A stretch of DNA of 59,960 bases from a virus. The translations under genes were made by a program, and so were the position numbers. Shown here piece by piece: positions 1 through 7,406 of this stretch (position 1 is the stretch's first letter; each line of letters starts with the position of its first letter). Location of the stretch: the IMG/VR virus record IMGVR_UViG_3300034374_009468, positions 1 to 59,960 of that record; one strand, 5' to 3'. The notes below the pieces were generated by a model, which did no database searches, was not told the origin of the DNA, and was given only the letters and a program-made list of their open reading frames with translations.

Positions 1-87
1 GTAGTAATGGTTAGTTTCTTGTTAACAAGAAATGAAAGTTCGATTCTTTCATGGTAATCACAGGTTCGAATCCTGTCCTGACTACTA
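1..87 (+). tRNA. tRNA-like sequence at the window edge, atypical or truncated
   Basis: A canonical T-arm (5-bp stem ACAGG/CCTGT, loop TTCGAAT) lies at 60-76. It is followed by a segment, 77-85, that pairs imperfectly with bases 1-9 (about 7 of 9 pairs). Between them are two more perfect hairpins: 15-32 (stem TTTCTT/AAGAAA) and 34-50 (stem GAAAG/CTTTC, loop TTCGATT). The second hairpin also looks like a T-arm. Read as one cloverleaf, 34-50 would be the anticodon arm (CGA), but residue 37 would be T, which is unusual. Read as two genes, the 5' part of the first lies outside the window. crAss-like phages often carry tRNAs. The anticodon cannot be assigned safely. Confidence 0.42.
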
Positions 88-113
88 TTTATTTAAAATT
101 AAAACAATAAATT

Positions 114-299
114 ATGATTGAACTAACAAGTGCCAGTACAAATAATCCTATATTGATAAATGTAAACCATATAGGACATATATATGTTAATGATAAAGGT
201 ACTATTGTAGGAGTGACAACCCACAACAATGGTGGGTTTATAGTTAAAGAATCAATAGATTATATATATAATTTATTAGATTTGCATTATAGTAAATAA
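114..299 (+). CDS. small protein, FlbD-like pattern, unknown function
   Basis: A 61-residue protein beginning MIELT, with an early 'ILIN..HI' strand and a late 'FIVKESIDYIYNLL' helix. This strand-strand-helix layout resembles the small FlbD-like family (MI.LT...hhhN...I....G..hhVkEs.eeh...h). The resemblance is by pattern only and does not imply a flagellar role. The leader is A/T-rich with no Shine-Dalgarno, as is usual in Bacteroidota phages. It is the first gene after the tRNA-like sequence and is followed by a UUCG-capped hairpin. Function unknown. Confidence 0.6.
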   Translation: MIELTSASTNNPILINVNHIGHIYVNDKGTIVGVTTHNNGGFIVKESIDYIYNLLDLHYSK

Positions 300-332
300 C
301 AATTTTTTTTTCACAATGGTTTAGTTTTAACG

Positions 333-352
333 GCAGGTTCTTCGGGACCTGC
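333..352 (+). terminator. UUCG-capped hairpin, probable weak terminator or RNA processing stem
   Basis: An 8-bp stem (GCAGGTTC / GGACCTGC, one G-T pair) closed by a TTCG tetraloop with a C-G closing pair, the most stable RNA tetraloop class. It lies between the genes ending at 299 and starting at 374. The bases that follow are TAAATTTTAA, so the U-tract is weak. It may end transcription or protect an mRNA end. Confidence 0.5.
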
Positions 353-373
353 TAAATTTTAACACTAAAAATA

Positions 374-565
374 ATGGATGTATATGTAAGTAAAAAAGAA
401 GTAATTGATGATATAATGGAAACATTAGATTATGAATTACAATATCAAGAAGGTGATATATTAATATATTACAATTCTGACACAGATAATGCTACAAGCA
501 TTGATATAAATACAGAAATAAGTTTTATTCTTAAATCAATTTTAAAGAATGAAAAAGTTGTATAA
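374..565 (+). CDS. small hypothetical protein
   Basis: A 63-residue acidic protein rich in D, E and I, with no recognised motif, membrane segment or signal peptide. The ATG follows the A-rich leader ACACTAAAAATA. The 3' end overlaps the next gene by 17 bases, which suggests translational coupling within a run of small early genes. Function unknown. Confidence 0.55.
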   Translation: MDVYVSKKEVIDDIMETLDYELQYQEGDILIYYNSDTDNATSIDINTEISFILKSILKNEKVV

Positions 566-794
566 AATATTAGAAAATAAATTTTTAGGAGAAACTGTAA
601 AATTTGAAATGATTGTATCAGGAGATATATTAAATACATCTTATGGAATACTTGATGTATTAGAAGATAACTCAATATCTATTGGTACAGACAGTGTGTT
701 TGATATCAAACATATAAAAAAAATAAAATTCGAAACAATATTGAAAATATATTATATCAATGATATTGTATTTGAAATTTCATTAATGAATTAA
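549..794 (+). CDS. small hypothetical protein
   Basis: An 81-residue protein starting inside the 3' end of the preceding gene. The sequence alternates short hydrophobic strands (KFEMIVSGDIL, YGILDVL, SISIGT, VFDIKHIKKIKF), which suggests a small all-beta fold, perhaps a compact barrel. That is inference from the pattern only. No family recognised. Confidence 0.55.
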   Translation: MKKLYKILENKFLGETVKFEMIVSGDILNTSYGILDVLEDNSISIGTDSVFDIKHIKKIKFETILKIYYINDIVFEISLMN

Positions 795-805
795 AATTAA
801 AAAAC

Positions 806-1327
806 ATGAATTATTTATTAATTTTATTAGCCGTTAGTATAACAATTTTTATTTTACTTATAATTAAAGGTAATCAAATAGAAAAAAATAAAATAAAAAA
901 ACATCATTTATACGATAATAGAGATCTTAAAAATATGAGTCTGATTCAAGTAAGTGATTATTTAAATTATTTAAAAGAACAAGATTTAAAACTAAAAAAT
1001 GATTTGAATTTAAAACTAAAAAATGATTTGAATTTAAAAGAAATTAAAGACAAAATCATAAAAAATTTAGGTAATGAAAAAGCTAATATTATTTTTTCAG
1101 ATGAAGTTCCTTTAGGTATTAATTTAAATGAATTTAATTTTTACATAGAATATTTAAAAATATTAAAACCTGAAAATCGTAATTTAAATTTTCAAAAACC
1201 TATAATAACTAAAAATAAAAATAAAACTAAAACTAAAATAAGAAATTGGATTAGAAGTACAAAAGTTAAAGATAGAAGAGAATATGTATTTATTAATGAT
1301 ATTTTAGAAGAAATAAAAATATTTTAA
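806..1327 (+). CDS. single-pass membrane protein with internal tandem repeat
   Basis: A 173-residue protein. Residues 3-21 form one strongly hydrophobic helix (YLLILLAVSITIFILLII) followed directly by lysines, so it is probably an N-terminal anchor with a cytoplasmic tail rather than a secreted protein. Residues of about 58-80 carry an exact duplication of an 8-residue unit (LKLKNDLN) within a charged helical stretch. The C-terminal half is lysine-rich. Composition is extremely AT-rich, mostly AAA, TTA and AAT codons. Function unknown; a membrane-located early accessory protein is a reasonable guess. Confidence 0.6.
   Translation: MNYLLILLAVSITIFILLIIKGNQIEKNKIKKHHLYDNRDLKNMSLIQVSDYLNYLKEQDLKLKNDLNLKLKNDLNLKEIKDKIIKNLGNEKANIIFSDEVPLGINLNEFNFYIEYLKILKPENRNLNFQKPIITKNKNKTKTKIRNWIRSTKVKDRREYVFINDILEEIKIF
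985..1039 (+). repeat. 24-bp direct tandem repeat, two copies plus a partial third
   Basis: Copies at 985-1008 and 1009-1032 are identical. A partial third copy (TTTAAAA) follows at 1033-1039. Because the unit is a multiple of three, the reading frame of the surrounding membrane-protein gene is kept. The signature fits replication slippage. Confidence 0.9.
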
Positions 1328-1347
1328 TAATTAAAACTAAAAAAAAA

Positions 1348-1470
1348 ATGAATGCAAAAGACTATATGGAGTTGCTTGCAAAGATAAAAAATGATATCTT
1401 TGACAAGAGAAAGAAAAGAGAAATTACAGCTGAAGAATATCACGAAGCTATAAAGAAAATTAAAAGGTAG
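1348..1470 (+). CDS. 40-residue SHOCT-like small protein
   Basis: An ATG after an A-run opens a 40-residue ORF ending at TAG 1468-1470. The segment 'LLAKIKNDIFDKRKKREITAE' followed by 'EYHEAIKKIK' matches the pattern of the SHOCT (short C-terminal) domain: an amphipathic helix, then [EI]T.EE[FY]..[KA]...L. SHOCT modules mediate oligomerisation in many unrelated proteins. It lies directly before a strong terminator and so closes the first small-gene run. Confidence 0.5.
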   Translation: MNAKDYMELLAKIKNDIFDKRKKREITAEEYHEAIKKIKR

Positions 1471-1497
1471 TTCTCATAATTTGGTTTTATATATATT

Positions 1498-1530
1498 AGC
1501 CTGTTCATACACTGTGGACAGGCTATTTTT
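1498..1530 (+). terminator. intrinsic terminator between convergent genes
   Basis: A 9-bp stem (1498-1506 with 1516-1524, AGCCTGTTC/GGACAGGCT, one G-T pair) is followed by TATTTTT. It sits between the + strand small-gene run ending at 1470 and the 3' end of the - strand gene at 1529. It ends the + transcript. Confidence 0.85.
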
Positions 1531-1927
1531 ATAATACTCCATCCATTAAAGATAAAGCATCATTTAATTTTTTAAATGCGTCTTCCTTATTCCCTGCAAT
1601 AATATCTTTAAGAGAATCTTTAAGTACATCTTTAGGAATATCTATTTCTACTTCTTCGTGTAAGTTTTGTTTTATTGCCTCAGCTTTTAAATACTGATGC
1701 AATGCAAAAATTACATACATATGGCTTTCCACTGGAGTAAGTTGTGTCAATTCTTTATTCGTGATAATTTTTTCAAACTTCTTGAATATATCTGGTAATT
1801 GACTTGTTTCCTCCACTATATTAAATATAAAAAATGTCAATACATTTTCTAAACCCTGTATAAATGAAGTATTTATTTCAAGGTTTTTGATATTTTTTGA
1901 TAAATCGTATTTTAATGTTTTTTCCAT
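1529..1927 (-). CDS. hypothetical protein, lone minus-strand gene
   Basis: A 132-residue, mostly helical acidic protein with no recognised motif (hydrophobic patch 'VLTFFIFNIV' near residue 30, then charged helices to 'LNDALSLMDGVL'). It is the only - strand gene within the first 19 kb. Its start codon is 15 bases from that of the divergent UDG gene, so the two promoters must overlap each other or the opposing coding sequence. A TATCTTTT box on the - strand (1951-1958) inside the start of UDG is a candidate -7 element. An isolated antisense gene of this kind could be a regulator, but no DNA-binding motif is visible. Confidence 0.7.
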   Translation of the reverse strand: MEKTLKYDLSKNIKNLEINTSFIQGLENVLTFFIFNIVEETSQLPDIFKKFEKIITNKELTQLTPVESHMYVIFALHQYLKAEAIKQNLHEEVEIDIPKDVLKDSLKDIIAGNKEDAFKKLNDALSLMDGVL

Positions 1928-1942
1928 TATAAAATTTAGTTT

Positions 1943-2623
1943 ATGACTATAAAAGATAAAAAAGATTATTTCTTACACAAATTTAAATATAGTAATTGGG
2001 ATATTGTGTATAGACTTATAATAAATCCTGACTTTGAAGTAATAATACAACAATTAACTGATAATGTTAGTGAAGGTAAAAGGTTTACACCAAAGTATTC
2101 ACGTCTGTTTGATAGTTTTTTAAAATGTCCATATGATGATTTAAAAGTTGTATTTGTAGGACAAGATCCTTATCCACAATTAAATGTTGCAGATGGTTTA
2201 GCTTTTAGTTCTTCAATCAATATGAAAGAACCAAAATCTTTATCTTACATATTTGATGAATTGCAAAAACAATACCCTGATGCAAGTAGAAATTGTGATT
2301 TGTCAAGATGGGCTGAACAAGGTGTATTGTTACTTAATACTGCTCTTACTGTTGAAATAGGAAACATTGGTTCTCATTACAACATATGGAAAAAGTTTAT
2401 GTGTACATTATTCGACTTTTTAAATCTAAGAGATGATTTAATCATTGTATTGTTAGGTAGAAAAGCTGAAGAATTTGTATTACTACTTAATAACAATAAA
2501 ATATTAAAAGTACCACATCCTGCATCTGCTGGTTATAAAGGAGGTGTATGGAACTCTGATAATTTATTTGTTAAAATTAACACAGAGCTTGAAAATCTAA
2601 ATAAATCAAAAATTAAATGGTAA
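1943..2623 (+). CDS. ung: uracil-DNA glycosylase, family 1
   Basis: A 226-residue protein, normal family 1 length. It removes uracil from DNA by cutting the N-glycosidic bond. Motif A is GQDPYP at 73-78, with catalytic Asp75; the usual last histidine of GQDPYH is proline here. 'GLAFSS' follows. Then come 'LLLNTALTVEIG' with the uracil-recognising Asn, 'IIVLLG', and motif B as HPAS beginning at His192, followed by an insertion-loop-like segment 'GYKGGVWNSDNLF'. The motif changes (YH to YP, HPSP to HPAS) are conservative for a phage homologue. Together with dUTPase and ThyX elsewhere in the window it points to uracil exclusion. Confidence 0.93.
   Translation: MTIKDKKDYFLHKFKYSNWDIVYRLIINPDFEVIIQQLTDNVSEGKRFTPKYSRLFDSFLKCPYDDLKVVFVGQDPYPQLNVADGLAFSSSINMKEPKSLSYIFDELQKQYPDASRNCDLSRWAEQGVLLLNTALTVEIGNIGSHYNIWKKFMCTLFDFLNLRDDLIIVLLGRKAEEFVLLLNNNKILKVPHPASAGYKGGVWNSDNLFVKINTELENLNKSKIKW
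1951..1958 (-). promoter_or_regulatory. candidate -7 box (TATCTTTT) for the 1529-1927 gene
   Basis: It resembles the Bacteroidota -7 element TAnnTTTG and the two TATCTTT boxes on + at 2632 and 15240. It lies about 24 bases upstream of the - strand ATG, inside the 5' end of the UDG gene. No clear -33 TTTG is seen. Confidence 0.35.
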
Positions 2624-2631
2624 AAAATGCG

Positions 2632-2639
2632 TATCTTTA
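2632..2639 (+). promoter_or_regulatory. candidate promoter -7 box (TATCTTTA) of the replication operon
   Basis: TATCTTTA is preceded by TGCG and lies 19 bases before the ATG at 2658. The same TATCTTTG box with an upstream TGC is found at 15240, ahead of another gene. It fits TAnnTTTG loosely (final G replaced by A). It lies in the only gap between UDG and the long overlapping operon that follows. Confidence 0.45.
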
Positions 2640-2657
2640 GAACTATAAATCAACACA

Positions 2658-3239
2658 ATGTGGGAATTATTCAATTTAGTGCAAAAGAATGATTTGTCTC
2701 CAAATCAATTTTTCTTATTGCTATCTATTAGAGAAAAAATTAGCGTAACAACATTTAATCAAGATGATTACAATAAACTTGTAAAACTTGATTATATAAG
2801 AGATAACAAGATTACTTTAAAAGGTAATAATGTTATAAACAGCATTGATAGTTACTTCTCAGGTAAAAAATCTAAAAGTATCAATGATTTACTCGGTATC
2901 AATTACATCAAAAAAGTAAATGATTATAGAGAATTGTTTCCAAAAGGTAAACTACCATCTGGTTCACCCTCAAGAAATAATGTCAAAAGCTTGACAGAAA
3001 ACTTTGTATGGTTCTTTTCACAATATGATTTTACTTGGGATGAAGTATTAGAAGCTACTAAAATGTATATAGAAGAATACAAAAGAGAAAACTATCAGTA
3101 CATGCAAAACAGTCTATACTTCATTTCTAAACAAGACAAGAATAAAGTTAAATTTTCTAAACTTGCAGATTATTGTGACATGATTAGAGATGGTTATAAC
3201 ATGAACAACAATGATTTATTTAAAGACAAGATTGTATGA
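2658..3239 (+). CDS. replisome-associated protein, possible helicase loader/initiator
   Basis: A 193-residue protein. The N-terminal 70 residues look like a winged helix (helices at 'SPNQFFLLLSIREKI' and 'DDYNKLVKLDYI', then wing 'RDNKITLKGNNVI'). The C-terminal part is helical with several tryptophans ('ENFVWFFSQYDFTWDEVLEA'). Its stop codon overlaps the start of the DnaB-type helicase (ATGA). A wHTH protein immediately upstream of a helicase is the usual place for a phage replication initiator or helicase loader. That role is inferred from context; no specific family is recognised. Confidence 0.55.
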   Translation: MWELFNLVQKNDLSPNQFFLLLSIREKISVTTFNQDDYNKLVKLDYIRDNKITLKGNNVINSIDSYFSGKKSKSINDLLGINYIKKVNDYRELFPKGKLPSGSPSRNNVKSLTENFVWFFSQYDFTWDEVLEATKMYIEEYKRENYQYMQNSLYFISKQDKNKVKFSKLADYCDMIRDGYNMNNNDLFKDKIV

Positions 3240-4177
3240 ATTTATGGCAAGGTCAAAAGCAAGCGTATAAAGATGCTATTAATTACATGCTTAAAAGGAA
3301 AAGTGGTGAAGAAACTTCAATCATCACACCTTGGCCTAAATTTAATGATGCTGGTATTAATGGTATAGAATGGAATAATCTTATAGTTATTGGTGCAAGA
3401 CCTGGTTCAGGTAAAACTTTATTGAAAGATCAAATAATAAGAGAATCTTTCAATCTTAATCCAAATGAAGATTTTAGAGTATTAGAATTTAACTTTGAAA
3501 TGTTACCAAAAACTTCAGCTATAAGACAATTTAGTTCTATAACAGGTAAAACTTACAAAGAATTATTAAGTGCTAATAGTAAAATATCAGATAATGTTAT
3601 AAAATATTGTAGTGAGTATGCAAAACAACGCATTCAACTACCTATTGACACTATTTATAAAAGTGTAACTATATCTGAATTTAAAAATCAAATAGATAGG
3701 TACATGGAATATCATAAGGGTAAAAAAACTATCATTACTCTTGACCACACCCTACTTATTAAAAAAGATGCTAAACACGGTAATAATTTTATGCCTATGT
3801 TGTTTGAATTAGGTGAAGCTTTTACCCATATTAAAAGAACATATCCTTGTACTATAATAGCATTATCACAACTTAACAGGAATGTAGATAATCCTGATAG
3901 AGCTGTTGATGGTAAGTACGGCAATTATATTCTAACATCAGATATATTTGGCTCAGATGCTATGTTACAGCATGCAGATATGTTAATTGGTATGAATAGA
4001 CCAGCACAACAAAAAATAAAGTTTTATGGTCCTCAAAGATATATAATTAAAGATGATAGAACTTTAGTATTTCATTTTCTAAAAGTCAGAAACGGTGACC
4101 CAAGAATGAGTTTCTTTAAAGCAGTATTTGAAAAAATGGAAATTCATGAAATGGAAACACCTGACACACAAGTTTAA
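3236..4177 (+). CDS. DnaB-type (SF4) replicative helicase, ATPase domain only
   Basis: A 313-residue RecA-fold helicase. Walker A GARPGSGKT is at 53-61 and Walker B-like 'KTIITLDHTLLI' lies near 170. 'TIIALSQLNRNVDNP' matches the DnaB H3 motif and 'ILTSDIFGSDAMLQHADMLIGM' matches H4 ('DLRESGsIeqDAD'). The usual N-terminal primase-binding domain of DnaB is missing, so the protein is only the motor, as in several crAss-like phages. It would unwind the fork 5'-3' with the primase at 6035 and polymerase at 15759. Start overlaps the stop of the preceding gene. Confidence 0.88.
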   Translation: MNLWQGQKQAYKDAINYMLKRKSGEETSIITPWPKFNDAGINGIEWNNLIVIGARPGSGKTLLKDQIIRESFNLNPNEDFRVLEFNFEMLPKTSAIRQFSSITGKTYKELLSANSKISDNVIKYCSEYAKQRIQLPIDTIYKSVTISEFKNQIDRYMEYHKGKKTIITLDHTLLIKKDAKHGNNFMPMLFELGEAFTHIKRTYPCTIIALSQLNRNVDNPDRAVDGKYGNYILTSDIFGSDAMLQHADMLIGMNRPAQQKIKFYGPQRYIIKDDRTLVFHFLKVRNGDPRMSFFKAVFEKMEIHEMETPDTQV

Positions 4178-4180
4178 AAT

Positions 4181-4630
4181 ATGAAAGTAGAAGAAAGAAA
4201 ACAGAAATTGTATGAGTTAAAAGAATATCATAAAGATTTCTTTGAAAAAAACAATGGTTTTTATTTGCCTAAAATGGCATATAAACCAAGAGGTAAAAAT
4301 GAACTGCATATAGGATTTTTTCCAAGTGAATTGAAAAAAGCTATTGATATATTTGTAGAGTTTGTAGATAGAGATTATAATATTGAAGGAGAAAGAATAT
4401 TGTATAAATATGAACACAATCCATATTGGGAAGAAGAATATGAAAAATATGTATCCAGCTCAGGTTTTGAAACTTATATTGTTCCTGTAAGTGAACTAAT
4501 TGAAGTCAACAAGAAAATTGATGTTGTAGAAAATGTAATTTCTACTGCGTCTATAAATAAGAAAAGAACAGCACTCGATGTTCTTTTAAACATTGAAAAA
4601 TTATTAATTAATTTAAACAAAAAAATCTAA
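4181..4630 (+). CDS. hypothetical replication-operon protein
   Basis: A 149-residue soluble protein, aromatic and charge-rich ('NPYWEEEYEKYV'), with a helical C-terminus ('DVVENVISTASINKKRTALDVLLNIEKLL'). The start lies 3 bases after the helicase stop, and its final A is the first base of the next ATG (TAATG). No domain recognised. Position between helicase and the Sak4-like ATPase suggests a replication or recombination accessory role. Confidence 0.6.
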   Translation: MKVEERKQKLYELKEYHKDFFEKNNGFYLPKMAYKPRGKNELHIGFFPSELKKAIDIFVEFVDRDYNIEGERILYKYEHNPYWEEEYEKYVSSSGFETYIVPVSELIEVNKKIDVVENVISTASINKKRTALDVLLNIEKLLINLNKKI

Positions 4631-5310
4631 TGGCACAATCAATTTTAGTTATTGGAGAGTCAGGTAGAGGTAAGAGTACATCTATTAGAAATCTCAACCC
4701 TCAAGAAACATTCATTATTAATATAGCTAACAAGAACTTACCATTTAAAGGTTGGAGAAAGAATTACACTCTTATTTCAACAGATAATCCTAATGGTAAT
4801 GTTTCAAAAGCAAGTAATTTTAGCTCTATTATGAAAACTTTGAAGCATATCAGTAAAGAAATGCCTCATATAAAGAATATTGTTATTGATGATTTACAAT
4901 ATATGTCATCATTTGAATATTTTGATAGAGCTGATGAATCTGGTTTTAAGAAATTTACAGATATAGGTAAAAACTTAGCTAATTTAGCAAGACTACCTAT
5001 CAAACTTCGTGATGATTTATATGTGTTTTTCTTTACACATTTAGAAGAAATCAAAGACACCAATGGGTATAACAAGTTAAAAGCTAAAACTATTGGTAAT
5101 ATGGTAGATAACAGCCTTACTTTAGAAGGTTTGTTTTCTATGGTTTTATATGCAGAATTGGTAAAAGTCAATGATGAATTAAAATATGTATTCAGAACAC
5201 AAAATAATGGTTTTGATACATGTAAAACACCTTTAGGGATGTTTGATAATTTATATATAGATAATGATTTAGCTCAAGTAATTGCAGCTATTGAAGAGTA
5301 TGAAAATTAA
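4630..5310 (+). CDS. Sak4-like P-loop ATPase (phage recombination/annealing)
   Basis: A 226-residue single-domain RecA-like ATPase. Walker A GESGRGKST is at 9-17 and Walker B 'IKNIVIDDLQYM' near 80-90. A sensor-like 'DLYVFFFTHLEEI' follows. The pattern (short P-loop ATPase with DDLQY, followed at once by an OB-fold SSB gene) matches the Sak4/AAA_24 phage nucleotide-binding family, which pairs with its SSB for single-strand annealing and recombination. An alternative is a generic phage AAA protein of unknown role. Confidence 0.75.
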   Translation: MAQSILVIGESGRGKSTSIRNLNPQETFIINIANKNLPFKGWRKNYTLISTDNPNGNVSKASNFSSIMKTLKHISKEMPHIKNIVIDDLQYMSSFEYFDRADESGFKKFTDIGKNLANLARLPIKLRDDLYVFFFTHLEEIKDTNGYNKLKAKTIGNMVDNSLTLEGLFSMVLYAELVKVNDELKYVFRTQNNGFDTCKTPLGMFDNLYIDNDLAQVIAAIEEYEN

Positions 5311-5333
5311 TTAACAATTAAAATTTAGAAATT

Positions 5334-5996
5334 ATGTTAAGTACAAAAGAAATCAAAACAAGTAATGGTAATAGCCCAGTTTTAAAACCAGGCAATCATG
5401 TTGTAAAAATCAATGCTGTTTATTTATCAGTGCCTCCATACAACTCAGATGCATATGATTTAGTATTTGAAGTTGAATCAGAACCAGTAGGTGGTGATTT
5501 TAAAGGATTTTTAATTGATTCTAACAATGAAAATGGTCCAAGATATCAAGGTCAAGTAGCAAGAGTAAATTCTCAACGTTATCCATTTGCTGACACAGTT
5601 CTTAAAAATGGTAATGAAATTAACAGAGATCAAGAGATCTTAAAAATGTTAGTGAAAATTGCAGAAGCTTTAGATTTGCGTGCTTCATTGGATCAAATAA
5701 CAGCAGGTAATATTGAAGAATTTGTAAAAAGAGCTAATCAAATCTTCAAAAACGGTAAATACTTTAACATCTGTATTGCTGGTAGAGAATGGGAAAACAA
5801 CCAAGGTTACATCAATTACAATTTATTTTTACCAAAATTTAATAAAAATAAATTAGCTTTGGAAAATCTTGATGTTGAAGATTCTAAATTGATTCAATTC
5901 AATGAAGAAGAACATATCATTAAGATTAAAGCAAAAACTATTTCTAACTTTAGCAGCGATGCTGAAGATGATGATGATGATTTTGACCTCTTTTAA
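5334..5996 (+). CDS. ssb: single-stranded DNA-binding protein
   Basis: A 220-residue protein with a beta-rich body ('GNHVVKINAVYLSVPPYNSDAYDLVFEV') consistent with an OB fold. The C-terminus is very acidic and ends in Asp-Leu-Phe after a run of five aspartates. An acidic tail ending in phenylalanine is the protein-interaction tip of SSBs. It follows the Sak4-like ATPase and precedes primase. A Rho-independent terminator follows at 6004, so this gene closes a sub-operon. Codon use is slightly richer in GC-ending codons than its neighbours, which may reflect high expression. Confidence 0.8.
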   Translation: MLSTKEIKTSNGNSPVLKPGNHVVKINAVYLSVPPYNSDAYDLVFEVESEPVGGDFKGFLIDSNNENGPRYQGQVARVNSQRYPFADTVLKNGNEINRDQEILKMLVKIAEALDLRASLDQITAGNIEEFVKRANQIFKNGKYFNICIAGREWENNQGYINYNLFLPKFNKNKLALENLDVEDSKLIQFNEEEHIIKIKAKTISNFSSDAEDDDDDFDLF

Positions 5997-6003
5997 AGTA
6001 GAT

Positions 6004-6030
6004 AGAGGGGGTTGAATAAATCCCCTCTTT
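6004..6030 (+). terminator. intrinsic terminator after ssb
   Basis: A 7-8 bp stem (AGAGGGG / CCCCTCT, 6004-6010 with 6022-6028) is followed by TTTTATT. It ends five bases before the primase start at 6035, so primase expression depends on read-through or a promoter further up. This could set a lower level for primase than for SSB. Confidence 0.75.
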
Positions 6031-6034
6031 TATT

Positions 6035-7021
6035 ATGATTAGCAGTAAAAATTTAATTACCGATATTAATAATGTTCCTGATTACTGGGTTTTTGAACAC
6101 TATCTTAATTTACCAGAAGCACTAAATGGACAGAATATACAAATCAATTCTATATTCAATCCGAATGATAAAACACCCAGTATGTGCATATATATAGATT
6201 CTTTTACATTTGATAATGTTACAAAGAAACAATATTTATATAAAGACTTTTCAACTGGTAATTTTGGTGATAAAATTAAATTAGTATCTAAACTTTTCAA
6301 TTTATCTCTACCCGCAGCAATAAATCAAATACTGAAAGACTATAATAACTGTAAAGACAAAACTATAAGAAAGATTAATAAAAGTTTTGCTCAAAATAAA
6401 TGGATTTGCAGTGGTTATGAGATAAGAGAATGGACTGATAACGATGCTAAATACTGGTTGAAATACAATATAGGTTCTGCTGATTTAAATAATCATAATA
6501 TCAAAGCTTTAAAGTATTTTACTATAAAAAAACAAGAAGAAGAGAAAAATATATATTCTAAACTAATGTATGGTTTCTTTAACTCTAAAGGTGAATTATA
6601 CAAAGTGTATAGACCTTTAAGTAAAAAGATGAAATTCTATAAATTTAAAACTGAAATACAGAATTATGATTTATTAGAATACAAACAACCATATTTAGTA
6701 ATATGCTCTTCTCTAAAAGATTTGATTACATTAAAATCATTTAAATACAATGTAGAAGCTATAGCTCCAGAGAGTGAGAACTCTATGATTAAACCTATCA
6801 TCATTTATAATCTATTAAAAAGATATAAAAAAGTAATAACACTTTTTGATAATGATGAAGCAGGTAAAAAAGCAGTTAATAAATACAAAGAAACTTACAA
6901 CATTGATGGTTTTGTAATGCCTTTAGAAAAAGACATTTCAGATGCTGTTGCAAAGCATGGTGCTAAAAGCATAAAAAAATTGCTTATACCCTACTTTAAA
7001 AGAGTATTATATGAAAGATAA
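6035..7021 (+). CDS. DnaG-like primase with toprim domain
   Basis: A 328-residue protein. The N-terminal part has the CHC2-like pattern 'NPNDKTPSMCIY..' and 'YKDFSTGNFGDKIKLVSKLFNLS' but lacks the zinc-binding CHCC residues, so it is a zinc-less relic. The C-terminal part is toprim: 'PYLVICSSLKDLITL' (the conserved Glu is replaced by Ser), then 'ITLFDNDEAGKKA' with Asp272 and Asp274 of the DxD metal site. The missing toprim glutamate is notable. It makes primers at the fork with the SF4 helicase. The last 11 bases overlap the RusA gene. Confidence 0.82.
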   Translation: MISSKNLITDINNVPDYWVFEHYLNLPEALNGQNIQINSIFNPNDKTPSMCIYIDSFTFDNVTKKQYLYKDFSTGNFGDKIKLVSKLFNLSLPAAINQILKDYNNCKDKTIRKINKSFAQNKWICSGYEIREWTDNDAKYWLKYNIGSADLNNHNIKALKYFTIKKQEEEKNIYSKLMYGFFNSKGELYKVYRPLSKKMKFYKFKTEIQNYDLLEYKQPYLVICSSLKDLITLKSFKYNVEAIAPESENSMIKPIIIYNLLKRYKKVITLFDNDEAGKKAVNKYKETYNIDGFVMPLEKDISDAVAKHGAKSIKKLLIPYFKRVLYER

Positions 7022-7406
7022 AGAATGGTTTATTCCTTTTAATGTACCCAGTAGTAAAAACAGTAGAAGATGGACTGGCAAATATTTCATAGCAAGTAAA
7101 ACTGTTATGGCATATAGAACTAATACTAAAAAATATTATGAACAGTACGCATCTGATTTTAAAACTGAGTATGATAAATATGAAAAACCTGTAAAAATTT
7201 CATTTACATTTATACGAGGATCTAAACATAAATTTGACTATATAAATCCTGCACAAACAGTACAAGATGATATGGTTAAAAATAACTGGATACCTGATGA
7301 TAATGCAGATAATATGATACCTGTATTTGAAAAATTTATTTATGATAAAAAAAATCCTGGTGTAATAATAAAAATTAAAGAGAATGATAACAAAAGAAGA
7401 GGTTAA
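7011..7406 (+). CDS. RusA-like Holliday junction resolvase
   Basis: A 131-residue protein of RusA size. It starts with 'IPFNVPSSKNSRR', the typical N-terminal strand-turn. The catalytic region is 'KFDYINPAQTVQDDMVKNNWIPDDNADNM', matching RusA's D.DN..K...D.L....h..DD pattern with one acidic position changed (Asp-Tyr-Ile-Asn instead of DxDN). It would cut four-way junctions as a dimer and resolve replication or recombination intermediates before packaging. It overlaps primase upstream and the next gene downstream. Confidence 0.8.
   Translation: MKDKEWFIPFNVPSSKNSRRWTGKYFIASKTVMAYRTNTKKYYEQYASDFKTEYDKYEKPVKISFTFIRGSKHKFDYINPAQTVQDDMVKNNWIPDDNADNMIPVFEKFIYDKKNPGVIIKIKENDNKRRG

Noticed and set aside
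1390-1397. TATCTTTG as a promoter
   Set aside because: It is inside the 40-residue ORF and is followed by a strong terminator at 1498 with no + gene between them.
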